In this document: positions 7,072 to 15,210 of the stretch, piece after piece
Layout: the number at the start of each line of letters is the position of its first letter
Numbering within the stretch: the first letter of the stretch is position 1
Source: Oscillospiraceae bacterium
GTDB taxonomy: Bacteria; Bacillota_A; Clostridia; Oscillospirales; CAG-272
Direction of reading: 5' to 3'
DNA length: 38,611 nt
Assembly (NCBI GenBank): GCA_015064665.1
Contig: SVRU01000020.1
Span: 1-38,611, forward strand
Program-made: the position numbers and the translations under genes
Notes under the pieces: generated by a model
Told to the model about the DNA's origin: nothing
The model's database searches: none
The model's input: the letters and a program-made list of their open reading frames with translations, nothing else

Positions 7072-8552
7072 GCTTTAGCGAAGGTAAAAGTAGCGTTCTC
7101 CATTTCGCTCTTATCTATTATTTCGCTATGGACGATATTTTTTTCAAGCAGATTGCAAAGAGGAAGCGGTGCTTTTACACCCGTAAGCTCGGAAAGCTCG
7201 CTCAAAGCAGAAAGCTCGTTTGCGGGCTCGCATCCGCTTATGGAAATATATACGTCACGCGCGAATTTGAAGGGCGAGGCGGTGGACACCGCAAGAATTT
7301 TTCTTTCTGCCTTAGAGTCTTTTGCATAACGGTTGGCGGCGTTGACGGCAACTGCGGTGTGAGTGTCTATAAGGCAGTTTTTATTTTTATATGTGTCGGA
7401 TATCGTTGCTTGGGTTTGATTTTCGTCGGTATAATAGCCAATGAAATGCTTTTGTATCAAAGCAAGCTCGTTTTCTGCCAGAGTGTAGCTGCCGTATTTT
7501 GAAAGCTTCTCCATATATTCCGCCGTCTTTTCGGAACCGAGCGTCACGTAAAGAAGTCTTTCAAGATTTGACGATATGAGTATGTCCATAGAGGGAGAGA
7601 TTGTTGCAAAGAAATTTCTGTTTTTGTCGTAGGTTCCGGTTTTGAGAAAATCCGTCAAAACGTTGTTCACGTTCGATGCGCAAACAAGCTTTTCTATCGG
7701 AAGTCCCATAAGCTTTGCAATAAATGCCGCGAATATATTTCCGAAATTACCGGTGGGAACGCAAACGTCGATTTTTTCACCGAATGAGATTGTGCCGGAT
7801 TTTACCATATCGCAATAAGCCGAAACGTAGTAAACGATCTGCGGCACAAGCCTGCCCCAGTTTATTGAATTGGCACTTGAAAGGAATACTCCTGCCGAAT
7901 CAAGCTTTTTTGCTATTTCTTTGTCCGAAAATATTTTTTTGACACCGTTTTGAGCATCGTCAAAATTTCCTATTATCGCGCTTACGGAAACGTTGCTTCC
8001 TTCCTGCGTTTGCATCTGCAGCTTCTGAACTCGGCTCACTCCGTCGGAAGGGTAGAATACCTTTATCTTCGTTCCTTCAACATCGCGATATCCCTCAAGT
8101 GCAGCTTTGCCGGTATCTCCCGAGGTTGCAACGAGAATAAGAGCGCATCTTTGTTCGCCGCATTTTCTGAGTGCTCGTGTAAAGAGTCTTGGCATTATCT
8201 GAAGCGCCATATCCTTAAAAGCGCAGGTAGGGCCGTGCCATAACTCAAGCATATAGTTGTTGCCGTTAAGCTTGCTTACGGGAGCAGGGTGAGCACCGAA
8301 TTTGTCGGATGAATATGCCGCCTCGGCGTCCGAAAGAAGCTCCTCGTAGGTATAGTCTGTTAAAAACGCGGACAGTATTCTTGCAACTCTTTGAGGGTAG
8401 CTTTCATTAATCATAAGTTTGATTTCCGATTCGTTTAGCTCGGGAATGCTCTCCGGCATAAAAAGACCGCCGTCGGATGCAAGACCCGTCTTTATTGCGT
8501 ACGCTGCGTCAACGCGTTCGGTAGCTTTGCCTCTTGTGCTTATATATTTCAT
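7068..8552 (-). CDS. thrC: Threonine synthase
   Basis: A 494-residue PLP enzyme that converts O-phosphohomoserine to threonine. The N-terminus (MKYISTRGKA, then GLASDGGLFMPE) is typical of the long thrC class. The PLP lysine is Lys113 in HGPTCAFKDMALQ. ATSGDTGKAAL and the VCVPTGNFGNIFAA phosphate-binding loop follow. Its ATG overlaps the end of the yraN-type gene by 4 bases, suggesting translational coupling at the end of the lepB-rbgA-rnhB-yraN run. It ends in a 4-base convergent overlap with the DUF1540 gene, which leaves no room for a normal terminator. Confidence 0.96.
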   Translation of the reverse strand: MKYISTRGKATERVDAAYAIKTGLASDGGLFMPESIPELNESEIKLMINESYPQRVARILSAFLTDYTYEELLSDAEAAYSSDKFGAHPAPVSKLNGNNYMLELWHGPTCAFKDMALQIMPRLFTRALRKCGEQRCALILVATSGDTGKAALEGYRDVEGTKIKVFYPSDGVSRVQKLQMQTQEGSNVSVSAIIGNFDDAQNGVKKIFSDKEIAKKLDSAGVFLSSANSINWGRLVPQIVYYVSAYCDMVKSGTISFGEKIDVCVPTGNFGNIFAAFIAKLMGLPIEKLVCASNVNNVLTDFLKTGTYDKNRNFFATISPSMDILISSNLERLLYVTLGSEKTAEYMEKLSKYGSYTLAENELALIQKHFIGYYTDENQTQATISDTYKNKNCLIDTHTAVAVNAANRYAKDSKAERKILAVSTASPFKFARDVYISISGCEPANELSALSELSELTGVKAPLPLCNLLEKNIVHSEIIDKSEMENATFTFAKA

Positions 8553-8974
8553 ATTCTTTTAAACTCTCTTTCACTTGCGGTATTACGGTTAAACGCGTTT
8601 TCAATGTGCGTGATTTTTGAAGCCCTTCGGCAGTCACTCATATAAACCTCAATGATATCAAGGCTTACGCGCTTTTCTTTTTTATATGTTCCGAGGTAGT
8701 ATTTTGCCGCGCTTATTATTTTGCGCTGTTTAGACGGAGTAACCGCTGATGCAGGCCGCGTTTCGCGTAAATTTTCCTTGCCGACGGTTCTCGTCTTGAC
8801 CTCTATAAATGCTATTGTCGTTTTGTTTTCTGCAATAATATCTATTTCGGTTTGAAAGGATACGTAGTTTTTTTCTAAAATTTTGTATCCCGCTCTTTTT
8901 AGATATTTTGCCGCCAACCGTTCTCCGACGTTGCCGATTTTTCTCTGCCTTGTAAGTACGTTAAGAATTTTCAT
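8549..8974 (-). CDS. YraN/UPF0102 family endonuclease-like protein
   Basis: A 141-residue protein. GNVGERLAAKYLKRAGYKIL near the N-terminus, TEIDIIAENKTTIAFIEVKTRT (in two blocks) and a C-terminal K-I-x-x-A-A-K-Y-Y-L block are hallmarks of the family, which has a restriction-endonuclease-like fold (D-x-n-ExK). The biochemical role is not established. It overlaps the end of rnhB by 14 bases and the start of thrC by 4, in the usual rnhB-yraN order. Confidence 0.9.
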   Translation of the reverse strand: MKILNVLTRQRKIGNVGERLAAKYLKRAGYKILEKNYVSFQTEIDIIAENKTTIAFIEVKTRTVGKENLRETRPASAVTPSKQRKIISAAKYYLGTYKKEKRVSLDIIEVYMSDCRRASKITHIENAFNRNTASEREFKRI

Positions 8975-9569
8975 TGCCTAGAAATTTCAAAAAAGATTTT
9001 CTGTATATCGGAGCGGGGCCGTACTGTCTTACGGCGTCCATATGGTCTTTCGTCGGATAACCCTTATGCTTTGCGATTCCGTACATAGGATATTGTTTAT
9101 CAAGCTCTATGCAACCTCTGTCTCTTGTAACCTTGGCAAGAATGGACGCCGCCGCGATGGAATAGGATTTTGCATCGCCCTTTACTACCGTTTCCGTAGG
9201 AATACGAAATCCTCTTGAACAGTTTCCGTCAATAAGGGCAAAATCCGCCTTGACCGACAGCATTTCAACGGCTCTTCTCATTGCGAGCATAGAAGCGTTA
9301 AGAATATTTATTTCGTCTATTTCTTCGGGCGTCGCTTCGGCTATTGCGTATGCAACGGCAGTTTCCTTGATTTTCTCAAAAAGAGCCTCTCTTTTTTTCT
9401 CTGTAAGCTTTTTTGAGTCGTCAAGTCCGTCTATAACCGCATCTTTAGGCAAAATGACCGCCGCAGCAACTACGGGACCGCAAAGCGGACCGCGTCCCGC
9501 TTCATCACAACCGCAAACGGCGGTATAACCCTCTGCATATTTTAAATTTTCATATTCAAAGCTTGGCAT
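8961..9569 (-). CDS. rnhB: Ribonuclease HII
   Basis: A 202-residue enzyme that removes RNA from RNA/DNA hybrids, including single misincorporated ribonucleotides. The active-site block CDEAGRGPL holds Asp22 and Glu23. LDDSKKLTEKKR, ALIDGN and SIAAASILAKVTRD follow as expected. I place the start at the ATG 9567-9569 because GGAGGAG lies just upstream. The open frame extends to 9677, but that would overlap the end of rbgA and add 36 residues unlike the family. Confidence 0.95.
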   Translation of the reverse strand: MPSFEYENLKYAEGYTAVCGCDEAGRGPLCGPVVAAAVILPKDAVIDGLDDSKKLTEKKREALFEKIKETAVAYAIAEATPEEIDEINILNASMLAMRRAVEMLSVKADFALIDGNCSRGFRIPTETVVKGDAKSYSIAAASILAKVTRDRGCIELDKQYPMYGIAKHKGYPTKDHMDAVRQYGPAPIYRKSFLKFLGNENS

Positions 9570-9621
9570 TTTCTCCTCCGTCAATTGCTTGCTGCCATTA
9601 CGGTAAAACATTGATGAAGAT

Positions 9622-10485
9622 TTAGTTGGGTGATTCGAGCGTAATTCTGCCGATTTTACCCGAACGGAATTCCTCAAGCAGCATTTCTGCGGTTCTCAGG
9701 TGGTTAATTTCTCCGCCTGCCATAAGAAATCCGCGCTTTTTGCCGACAAGCCTGAAAAGATCGTATGAATCAAGATCGCAAACCTCTCCGTCGGTTAACT
9801 TATAGCGCGACATAAATTCGTTTCTTGCGCACTCCATCAGTCTTGCGCAAAGCACCATTGCAATCTCCTCGGAATCAAGAATTGCATCGCGTATAGCGCC
9901 CGTTATGGCAAGGTTTTCGCCAACCGTTTCATCCTCGAACTTCGGCCAAAGCACGCCGGGCATATCGAGAAGGTCAATTCCTATTTCGGTAGGTACCCAC
10001 TGCTTTGAAAGTGTTACACCGGGGCGGTTTTCGACCTTTGCTTTTTTTGCGCCGGCAAGTCTGTTTATAAGGGAGGATTTTCCCACGTTCGGTATTCCGA
10101 CTATCATCGCCTTGAGTGCTCGTCCTTCCATTCCTTTAGCCTTGTATTTTTCGATTTTTTCGGAGAGAATTTCGCGCACCGCTGCTGATAGGTTATCTAT
10201 TCCGATTCCGTAAGCGGAGTCGATTATAACCGTTTTTTGCCCCTTATCCTCGTAATAATCCTTCCATTTTGAACATAAATCAAGATTAGCGAGAGTAGCC
10301 TTAGTAAGCACCGTCAGCTTGGGCTTTCCGCCGATCAAGCTCTCGGTTTCGGGATTTTTTGAGCTGTAGGGGATTCGTGCGTCAAGCAATTCAAGCACGA
10401 TATCAACTTGTGAGAGACATTCTTTAATGACTCTCCGTGTTTTCGCCATATGACCGGGAAACCACTGTATAGGATTTTTTTGCAT
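9622..10485 (-). CDS. rbgA: Ribosome biogenesis GTPase RbgA (YlqF)
   Basis: A 287-residue circularly permuted GTPase needed for late assembly of the 50S subunit. The N-terminal block IQWFPGHMAKTRR is diagnostic. The G motifs appear in permuted order: G4 at 61-64, G1 GIPNVGKSS at 130-138, G3 DMPG at 174-177. The G4 reads TKAT, so the usual guanine-selecting Asp is Thr. AAGGA precedes the ATG. It sits 34 bases after lepB and 52 before rnhB in a common Firmicutes order. Confidence 0.94.
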   Translation of the reverse strand: MQKNPIQWFPGHMAKTRRVIKECLSQVDIVLELLDARIPYSSKNPETESLIGGKPKLTVLTKATLANLDLCSKWKDYYEDKGQKTVIIDSAYGIGIDNLSAAVREILSEKIEKYKAKGMEGRALKAMIVGIPNVGKSSLINRLAGAKKAKVENRPGVTLSKQWVPTEIGIDLLDMPGVLWPKFEDETVGENLAITGAIRDAILDSEEIAMVLCARLMECARNEFMSRYKLTDGEVCDLDSYDLFRLVGKKRGFLMAGGEINHLRTAEMLLEEFRSGKIGRITLESPN

Positions 10486-10519
10486 ACTGAATTCCTTAAT
10501 TAAAATGTCTTATTTGCTT

Positions 10520-11773
10520 TTATTTGACCGGTCCGAATTTTTCTTTTGTAAAGGGGTAGAAACGTAAAAGCACCTTTCCGAGTACGGAATCAACGCTTAT
10601 CGTGCCGATTTCACGGGAATCCTTGGAAGCGTTTCTGTGGTCTCCCATTACGAAAATCTCGCCTTTTGGAACGACGAGATCAACCGGCGGTCTCTCAAAC
10701 CAGGCGTCTACGTACACGTAATCCTCTACGAGTGGTTCGCCGTTGATGGTAACCGCACCCGTTGGTGATACCGTAACTCTGTCACCTTCTATTGCGATAA
10801 CTCTTTTTACGATAGGATTGCGGATTTCGGTCGTATAATCCTCGCATACGATGATATCGCCTCTTTTCGGGGTATAGAAAAAGTCGGATATTATAAGATG
10901 CTCGCCACTGTGCAGCGTGTTTTCCATTGATGAGCCTTCAACAATTGAATGTCTGAAAAAGAAGGTCGTAATTATCATTACCGCGAGCAGCGTAAAAACG
11001 AATAATTCAACAAAGTCAAATCTTCCGTCGATCCGACGCGGCTTTTTGGGGTCGTATTTCGGCATCTCCTCATCGGTGTAGGTTTTATCCGAAATATCAC
11101 TTTGCAAGTCGAGGTCGGCTATCGTGTACTGCCCGTCGTCGTCTATATTTTCATCGGAGGAGCAGACGGTGGTTATTTCATTAAGAACTTCTTCGGTTTC
11201 ATCGTCGGTATCCGCAGTGTCGACGCGGACCGCCTCGAACGTTTTGTAAGCAAAAAGCTGATCGGGCGGAATTATTCCGTCAAAATCCCCTGAGTCAACT
11301 GCCGGCTCTTCTTTAATAACCGTTTCGCCTTCGTCGTTTTCCAGTGAAATCTCAAAGTTTTTCGCGGAAATAGAGAACAGGGGAATGGAAATCTGATTTT
11401 CAAGCTCTTCCCGAGACGGCTCCGATAAGTCTGCAGAATTGGATTCTTCACTTGGTGCCGTAATTTCTTCGGCGTCGCTTCTTTCCGGTTCATTTGCGCT
11501 TTCTTTTTCTGCTTCGGATTCCACCTGCGTAGCTTTCGTTGGTTCCTCGGTTTTTTTGAGGCTGTCTGTGCTGCCGTCGGGAACTTTGGTTTTTACGGTC
11601 TTTTTGCGTGGCGCTCTCGGTTTCTTGGGCTTGGTTTCGGATTTGTCAATTTCTGTGCGGACGTTTATGTCGTTTTGAGCGTTTTCTCGTCCGCTTGATA
11701 TATTTTCGTTTCCTTCATCGGTAAGAACATCATTTTCACCGTCAGAAATTTCAAGCTTTTCGTTTTCGTTCAA
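10520..11773 (-). CDS. lepB: Signal peptidase I with a long acidic cytoplasmic extension
   Basis: A membrane serine/lysine peptidase that removes signal peptides. From the TTG at 11771-11773 it has 417 residues. The first 250 or so are low-complexity Glu/Asp/Ser/Lys with a Lys/Pro block (KPKKPRAPRKKT). One membrane segment follows (about 253-273), then the nucleophile Ser282 in GSSMENTL, the general-base Lys323 in VKRVIAIEGD and the late MGDHRNASKDSREIG box. I choose TTG because AAAGGA lies 8 bases upstream and the best promoter would start the message near 11825. An earlier TTG at 11818 or a GTG at 11800 is possible. The catalytic part is normal; the extension is much longer than in B. subtilis SipS. 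Confidence 0.9.
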   Translation of the reverse strand: MNENEKLEISDGENDVLTDEGNENISSGRENAQNDINVRTEIDKSETKPKKPRAPRKKTVKTKVPDGSTDSLKKTEEPTKATQVESEAEKESANEPERSDAEEITAPSEESNSADLSEPSREELENQISIPLFSISAKNFEISLENDEGETVIKEEPAVDSGDFDGIIPPDQLFAYKTFEAVRVDTADTDDETEEVLNEITTVCSSDENIDDDGQYTIADLDLQSDISDKTYTDEEMPKYDPKKPRRIDGRFDFVELFVFTLLAVMIITTFFFRHSIVEGSSMENTLHSGEHLIISDFFYTPKRGDIIVCEDYTTEIRNPIVKRVIAIEGDRVTVSPTGAVTINGEPLVEDYVYVDAWFERPPVDLVVPKGEIFVMGDHRNASKDSREIGTISVDSVLGKVLLRFYPFTKEKFGPVK

Positions 11774-11831
11774 CTTTTTGTTCCTTTCGTTTTTATTCAC
11801 TCTTTCGGCTGGGCACAAAATCGCTTATACT

Positions 11832-11860
11832 ATTCTAACATATTTTAAATAAAATTACAA
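11832..11860 (-). promoter_or_regulatory. Likely promoter of the lepB-rbgA-rnhB-yraN-thrC run
   Basis: On the minus strand TTGTAA (11860-11855) is followed after 17 bases by TAGAAT (11837-11832). The predicted start near 11825 places the longest TTG reading of lepB almost at the transcript end, which supports an internal start codon. Confidence 0.55.
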
Positions 11861-11951
11861 TAAATTTAATCACAAAATTTAGAAGTTTATCGGGATTTTT
11901 CTCACAGTTTTGACCAAAAAACAAAAAAACTAAAAAAAAACACAAAACCTA

Positions 11952-11980
11952 TTGATTTTTTTTGTGCAGTATGATATTAT
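11952..11980 (+). promoter_or_regulatory. Promoter of rplS
   Basis: TTGATT (11952-11957) and TATTAT (11975-11980) are separated by 17 bases. A TATAAT overlaps at 11978-11983. The region upstream is A/T-rich, and the divergent lepB promoter lies about 90 bases away. Confidence 0.65.
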
Positions 11981-11984
11981 AATT

Positions 11985-12101
11985 GTGTCTGTGCGAAGCT
12001 CACTGCGGTTTTTTGCGCCTTGTGTGAGTTTAACAGCTTTAATTCAGAACAGTCCTCTGCATAGCTCCGCATGAATGTTCGCAGTTTAAGGAGGGCCTAA
12101 A
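11985..12101 (+). promoter_or_regulatory. Structured 5' leader of rplS, possible L19 autoregulatory leader
   Basis: About 115 transcribed bases precede the ATG. They can form a hairpin with outer stem 11998-12003/12024-12029 and an inner GCG/CGC pairing around a T-run. A second pairing brings together 12057-12060 and 12081-12084, just before AAGGAGG. Ribosomal protein L19 leaders are known in Firmicutes. I cannot run a covariance model, so the match is by position and structure only. Confidence 0.4.
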
Positions 12102-12446
12102 ATGGAAAAGATTCAGGCTTTTGTAAGTGAGCAGCTCAAAACTGAGGTTCCTCAGTTTGGCATTGGTGACGGTGTAAAGGTTTATATCCGTATCACCGAG
12201 GGAGAAAAGGAAAGAATTCAGATGTTCGAGGGAACCGTTATTGCTAAGCATGGCGGCGGAATCTCCGAGACCTTTACCGTAAGACGTGTTTCTTACGGCG
12301 TAGGCGTTGAGAAGACCTTCCCGATTCACTCTCCCAACGTTGACAAGATCGTAGTATTCCGTGAGGCGAAGGTTCGCCGCGCGAAGCTCTATTATCTTCG
12401 TTCAAGAGTCGGCAAAGCGGCTAAGGTTAAAGAGAAGGTTCAGTAA
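12102..12446 (+). CDS. rplS: 50S ribosomal protein L19
   Basis: A 114-residue protein of the large subunit near the interface with the 30S. The blocks [39 protein letters not shown] and [20 protein letters not shown], with a basic tail, identify it. AAGGAGG precedes the ATG. Here rplS is monocistronic with its own leader and terminator and is divergent from lepB, whereas in many Clostridia rplS and lepB lie on the same strand. Confidence 0.98.
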   Translation: MEKIQAFVSEQLKTEVPQFGIGDGVKVYIRITEGEKERIQMFEGTVIAKHGGGISETFTVRRVSYGVGVEKTFPIHSPNVDKIVVFREAKVRRAKLYYLRSRVGKAAKVKEKVQ

Positions 12447-12466
12447 TTTCGGTAATTTCTTCTCAA

Positions 12467-12493
12467 AAAGGCAGTGCCTCTCGCACTGCCTTT
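12467..12493. terminator. Bidirectional terminator between rplS and the HIT gene
   Basis: A perfect 11-bp stem (12467-12477 with 12483-12493) around a 5-base loop, with A-runs on the left and T-runs on the right. It serves both convergent genes. Confidence 0.92.
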
Positions 12494-12501
12494 AATCTTT
12501 A

Positions 12502-12840
12502 TTACGCCATGTTTTCTGAGAGCTTTTTTCCGCCTACGAGATGGAAATGAAGATGCTTTACCGATTGGCATCCGTCCTCGCCGACGTTCGTTATCACTCT
12601 GTATCCGTTTTTCAGACCGCAGGATGCTGCAACCTTCGGAATAACCGTGAATATATGAGCGATAAGCTCGGAATTTTCATCGGTTATCATATCCGCTGAC
12701 GATACGTGAACCTTGGGCACGATAAGGCAGTGCACGGGGGCCTGAGGATTTATATCTGCAAAAGCATAGCAGTCATCATCCTCGTAAATTTTAGTTGAGG
12801 GAATATCTCCCTTGATTATTGAACAAAATAAGCAATCCAT
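12502..12840 (-). CDS. HIT family protein (HinT-like nucleotide hydrolase)
   Basis: A 112-residue protein. The N-terminal CLFCSIIKGDIPS block and the histidine triad HLHFH (96-100), followed by LVGGKKL, are typical of HinT purine nucleoside phosphoramidases. It lies 16 bases after the M20 peptidase gene, so the two probably share the promoter at 14015-14043. The physiological substrate is unknown. Confidence 0.94.
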   Translation of the reverse strand: MDCLFCSIIKGDIPSTKIYEDDDCYAFADINPQAPVHCLIVPKVHVSSADMITDENSELIAHIFTVIPKVAASCGLKNGYRVITNVGEDGCQSVKHLHFHLVGGKKLSENMA

Positions 12841-12856
12841 TTTTTATATCCTCTTT

Positions 12857-13984
12857 TCAAATTTTGTTGTCTGCAAGATCTTTTATAAGCAAATTTGAGT
12901 AATCGTATGCCGGAATTACGCTATCTATCATCATATATTCGTTAGGCTCGTGACCTTTTGCTCCCGCGGGTCCCATTCCGTCGATGCAAACGGCGCCGTA
13001 CTGTGCAATAATATTCGCATCGGATAAGCCGCCGCGTAATTTAAATTCGTAATCCATGCCGTTTGCCCGCGTTATGTCAGAGACGTGAGATAAATATTTT
13101 TTTGTTTTTTCACTTATAACAAGCGGTGCTTTTACCGCTTTCGAGCGTATGATTACACCGATGCCGTTTTCTTCAGCTTTATCGGTAAGCTCCTTGATTT
13201 TCTCTTCGGCACGGGTCATTTCGCTTGGGTGAATGAATCTTATGCTTGCACTGAGCGTTGCGCTGTCGGCAACTACGTTTGTCTTTGTTCCGCCTTTGGC
13301 GACGCCGACGTTGACGGTGGTGTTTAGTTCTTCGTTTTGAAGTGAATCAAGTCCCACAATCCAGCGCGCCATTTCGCTTATCGCGCTTTTTGCGCCGTTT
13401 GAAAATACATATCCGCAGTGACCCGCTTTTCCGACGAAATCAACCGTGATTCCTATTGCGCCTTTTCTCTCGGTGCAGCGCGCGCCGTTCGTTGCGCTTG
13501 CTTCGTATACGTAGGCGCAGTCGGTCATCTTTGCGTATTTTTCGTAGACTGTTTTTGAATATATACTTCCAATCTCCTCATCGGGATTGAAAACAGCTAC
13601 TATATTCAGTTTGTCGTTTATCTGCCGAGGCAGAGTTTTGAGTATATGATAGATAAGAAGTGAACCGTGCTTCATATCCGAAACTCCCGGACCGTATGCT
13701 AAATTTCCCTCGATTCTGAACGGGCGTTCAGCACAGGTTCCTTTTTGAAATACGGTGTCGAGATGTCCTATCATCATAAGGTCGTAATGCTCAGCTTCTC
13801 GGTTTTTACAGATAACACAGGTTCCCGATTTGGGAGCAAAGCTATGCGTTTCTACGATCCAATTCATATTGCGAAAACGGTCTGAAAAGAATTCAGCCAC
13901 AGCGTTAAGACCTTCGGGGTCGTCAGAGCAGCTATCAATGTTTACAAGGTATTCAAGTTCATCAAGATATTGCTTTAAATCCAA
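12857..13984 (-). CDS. M20-family metallopeptidase (glutamate carboxypeptidase-like)
   Basis: A 375-residue protein. Zinc-site motifs are in order: His74 and Asp76 in IGHLDTVF, Asp103 in GPGVSDMKHG, Glu136/Glu137 in NPDEEIGS, a Glu in VYEASA and the late GHEPNEY His. The dimerisation insert lies between (GKAGHCGYVF, then GGTKTNVVAD). The pattern is closest to carboxypeptidase G2-like M20 enzymes, which release C-terminal Glu or act on short peptides. It has no signal peptide, so it is cytoplasmic. A near-consensus promoter precedes it, with GGAGG upstream of the ATG. Confidence 0.9.
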   Translation of the reverse strand: MDLKQYLDELEYLVNIDSCSDDPEGLNAVAEFFSDRFRNMNWIVETHSFAPKSGTCVICKNREAEHYDLMMIGHLDTVFQKGTCAERPFRIEGNLAYGPGVSDMKHGSLLIYHILKTLPRQINDKLNIVAVFNPDEEIGSIYSKTVYEKYAKMTDCAYVYEASATNGARCTERKGAIGITVDFVGKAGHCGYVFSNGAKSAISEMARWIVGLDSLQNEELNTTVNVGVAKGGTKTNVVADSATLSASIRFIHPSEMTRAEEKIKELTDKAEENGIGVIIRSKAVKAPLVISEKTKKYLSHVSDITRANGMDYEFKLRGGLSDANIIAQYGAVCIDGMGPAGAKGHEPNEYMMIDSVIPAYDYSNLLIKDLADNKI

Positions 13985-14014
13985 TGTTTTGCCTCCAAAT
14001 AATTTTACACAATA

Positions 14015-14043
14015 AGTATACTACAAACTTAGGTTAAAGTCAA
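14015..14043 (-). promoter_or_regulatory. Promoter of the M20 peptidase-HIT operon
   Basis: On the minus strand TTGACT (14043-14038), a 17-base spacer and TATACT (14020-14015). The TATACT core is nearly palindromic and could in part also serve the divergent methyltransferase gene, but no good plus-strand -35 box is visible. Confidence 0.75.
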
Positions 14044-14060
14044 TGTGAAAAGGAGAAAAA

Positions 14061-15161
14061 ATGATTTCTAAAAAGTACACTATGCCGGAATATCCATGCA
14101 AAGCAGACGTTTGGGACATGCTTGCAAAAGAGGCGCGTCCAATCGTGGTTTACGGAATGGGCAACGGCGCAGACAAGCTTTTCAGAAGATTTGAAAGCTA
14201 CGGGATCAAGGTTGCCGAGGTGTTTGCATCCGATGGATTCGTACGCGGCCACAGCTTTCGCGGATATAAGGTCAAGTCCTTTTCCGATATTAAGGCTGAA
14301 TATTCGGATTTTGTTATAGTTCTTTCCTTTGCGTCGAACAGAAGAGAAGTGATAGAAATGCTTGCCGAAATAGATTCCCTATATGATATGTATATACCCG
14401 ATATGCCCGTGTCTGACGAGATTGAATATTTTGACCGCGAGTTTTATAACAGATACTATGAAGAGATTTGCGGTGTTTATGAAATGCTTGCAGACGATAC
14501 GTCAAAAAATATATTTGCCGCATGTCTCAATTACAGACTGACGGGGAAAATGGAATATCTTCTCGGCGGCTATTCGGAGAGGGATGAGATGTATTCACGT
14601 CTTCCGTGCGACAGAATTAAAACCGTGATTGATGCGGGCGCATATAACGGTGATACTGCACGCGAGGCAATGTTCTATTTTCCGAATCTCGAAAAAATAT
14701 ATGCAATTGAACCCGACGTAAGAAATTATAAAAAGCTGACGAAGTTTGCCGACGACTCCGAAACTACGGTAATTCCCATAAATGCGGCGGTTTGGAATGA
14801 GTGCCGTGACGGTATTTTTATGGGAAGCGGAAACAGAAATTCATCGGTATCCTCAACCGCATCTCACCGGCATTCCGAGGCTGTAAGCAGCCTTATAACC
14901 GTTGACAGTCTCGGCGTCACCGATGCCGATTATATAAAATACGATGTGGAGGGGGCTGAATACGAGGCACTTCTCGGTTCGCTCAATACAATATCAAAAT
15001 CAAGACCCGTGCTCCTTGTTTCACTTTATCACAGAAGCCGAGACAGCTTCTTTTTGCCCGATTTTCTGCGGCAGAAGCTTTCGGGATACAGGTTTTACGT
15101 GCGCCGTCTTTATTCCGTGCCGGCATGGGAACTGAATTTAATTGCGGTTCCTATTGAATAA
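14061..15161 (+). CDS. FkbM-family SAM-dependent methyltransferase with N-terminal Rossmann-like domain
   Basis: A 366-residue protein. Residues about 27-110 form a nucleotide-binding-like fold (PIVVYGMGNGADKLFRRFE, then FVIVLSFASNRREV). Motif I of the methyltransferase is VIDAGAYNGDT (189-199), with IYAIEPD as the acidic end of strand 2, and YIKYDVEGAEYEALLGS is the FkbM signature. FkbM proteins methylate sugars, polyketides or other small molecules, so the acceptor cannot be read here. AAGGAG precedes the ATG. It is followed by the U32 gene after 49 bases, but a functional link is not obvious. Confidence 0.85.
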   Translation: MISKKYTMPEYPCKADVWDMLAKEARPIVVYGMGNGADKLFRRFESYGIKVAEVFASDGFVRGHSFRGYKVKSFSDIKAEYSDFVIVLSFASNRREVIEMLAEIDSLYDMYIPDMPVSDEIEYFDREFYNRYYEEICGVYEMLADDTSKNIFAACLNYRLTGKMEYLLGGYSERDEMYSRLPCDRIKTVIDAGAYNGDTAREAMFYFPNLEKIYAIEPDVRNYKKLTKFADDSETTVIPINAAVWNECRDGIFMGSGNRNSSVSSTASHRHSEAVSSLITVDSLGVTDADYIKYDVEGAEYEALLGSLNTISKSRPVLLVSLYHRSRDSFFLPDFLRQKLSGYRFYVRRLYSVPAWELNLIAVPIE

Positions 15162-15210
15162 AAAAACAAAATGTGCTAAAATATAAATATCAAACTGATA
15201 GGATTGAACT

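Noticed and set aside
12039..12329. A 96-residue minus-strand frame across the rplS leader and gene
   Set aside because: It overlaps L19 on the opposite strand and has no recognisable features.
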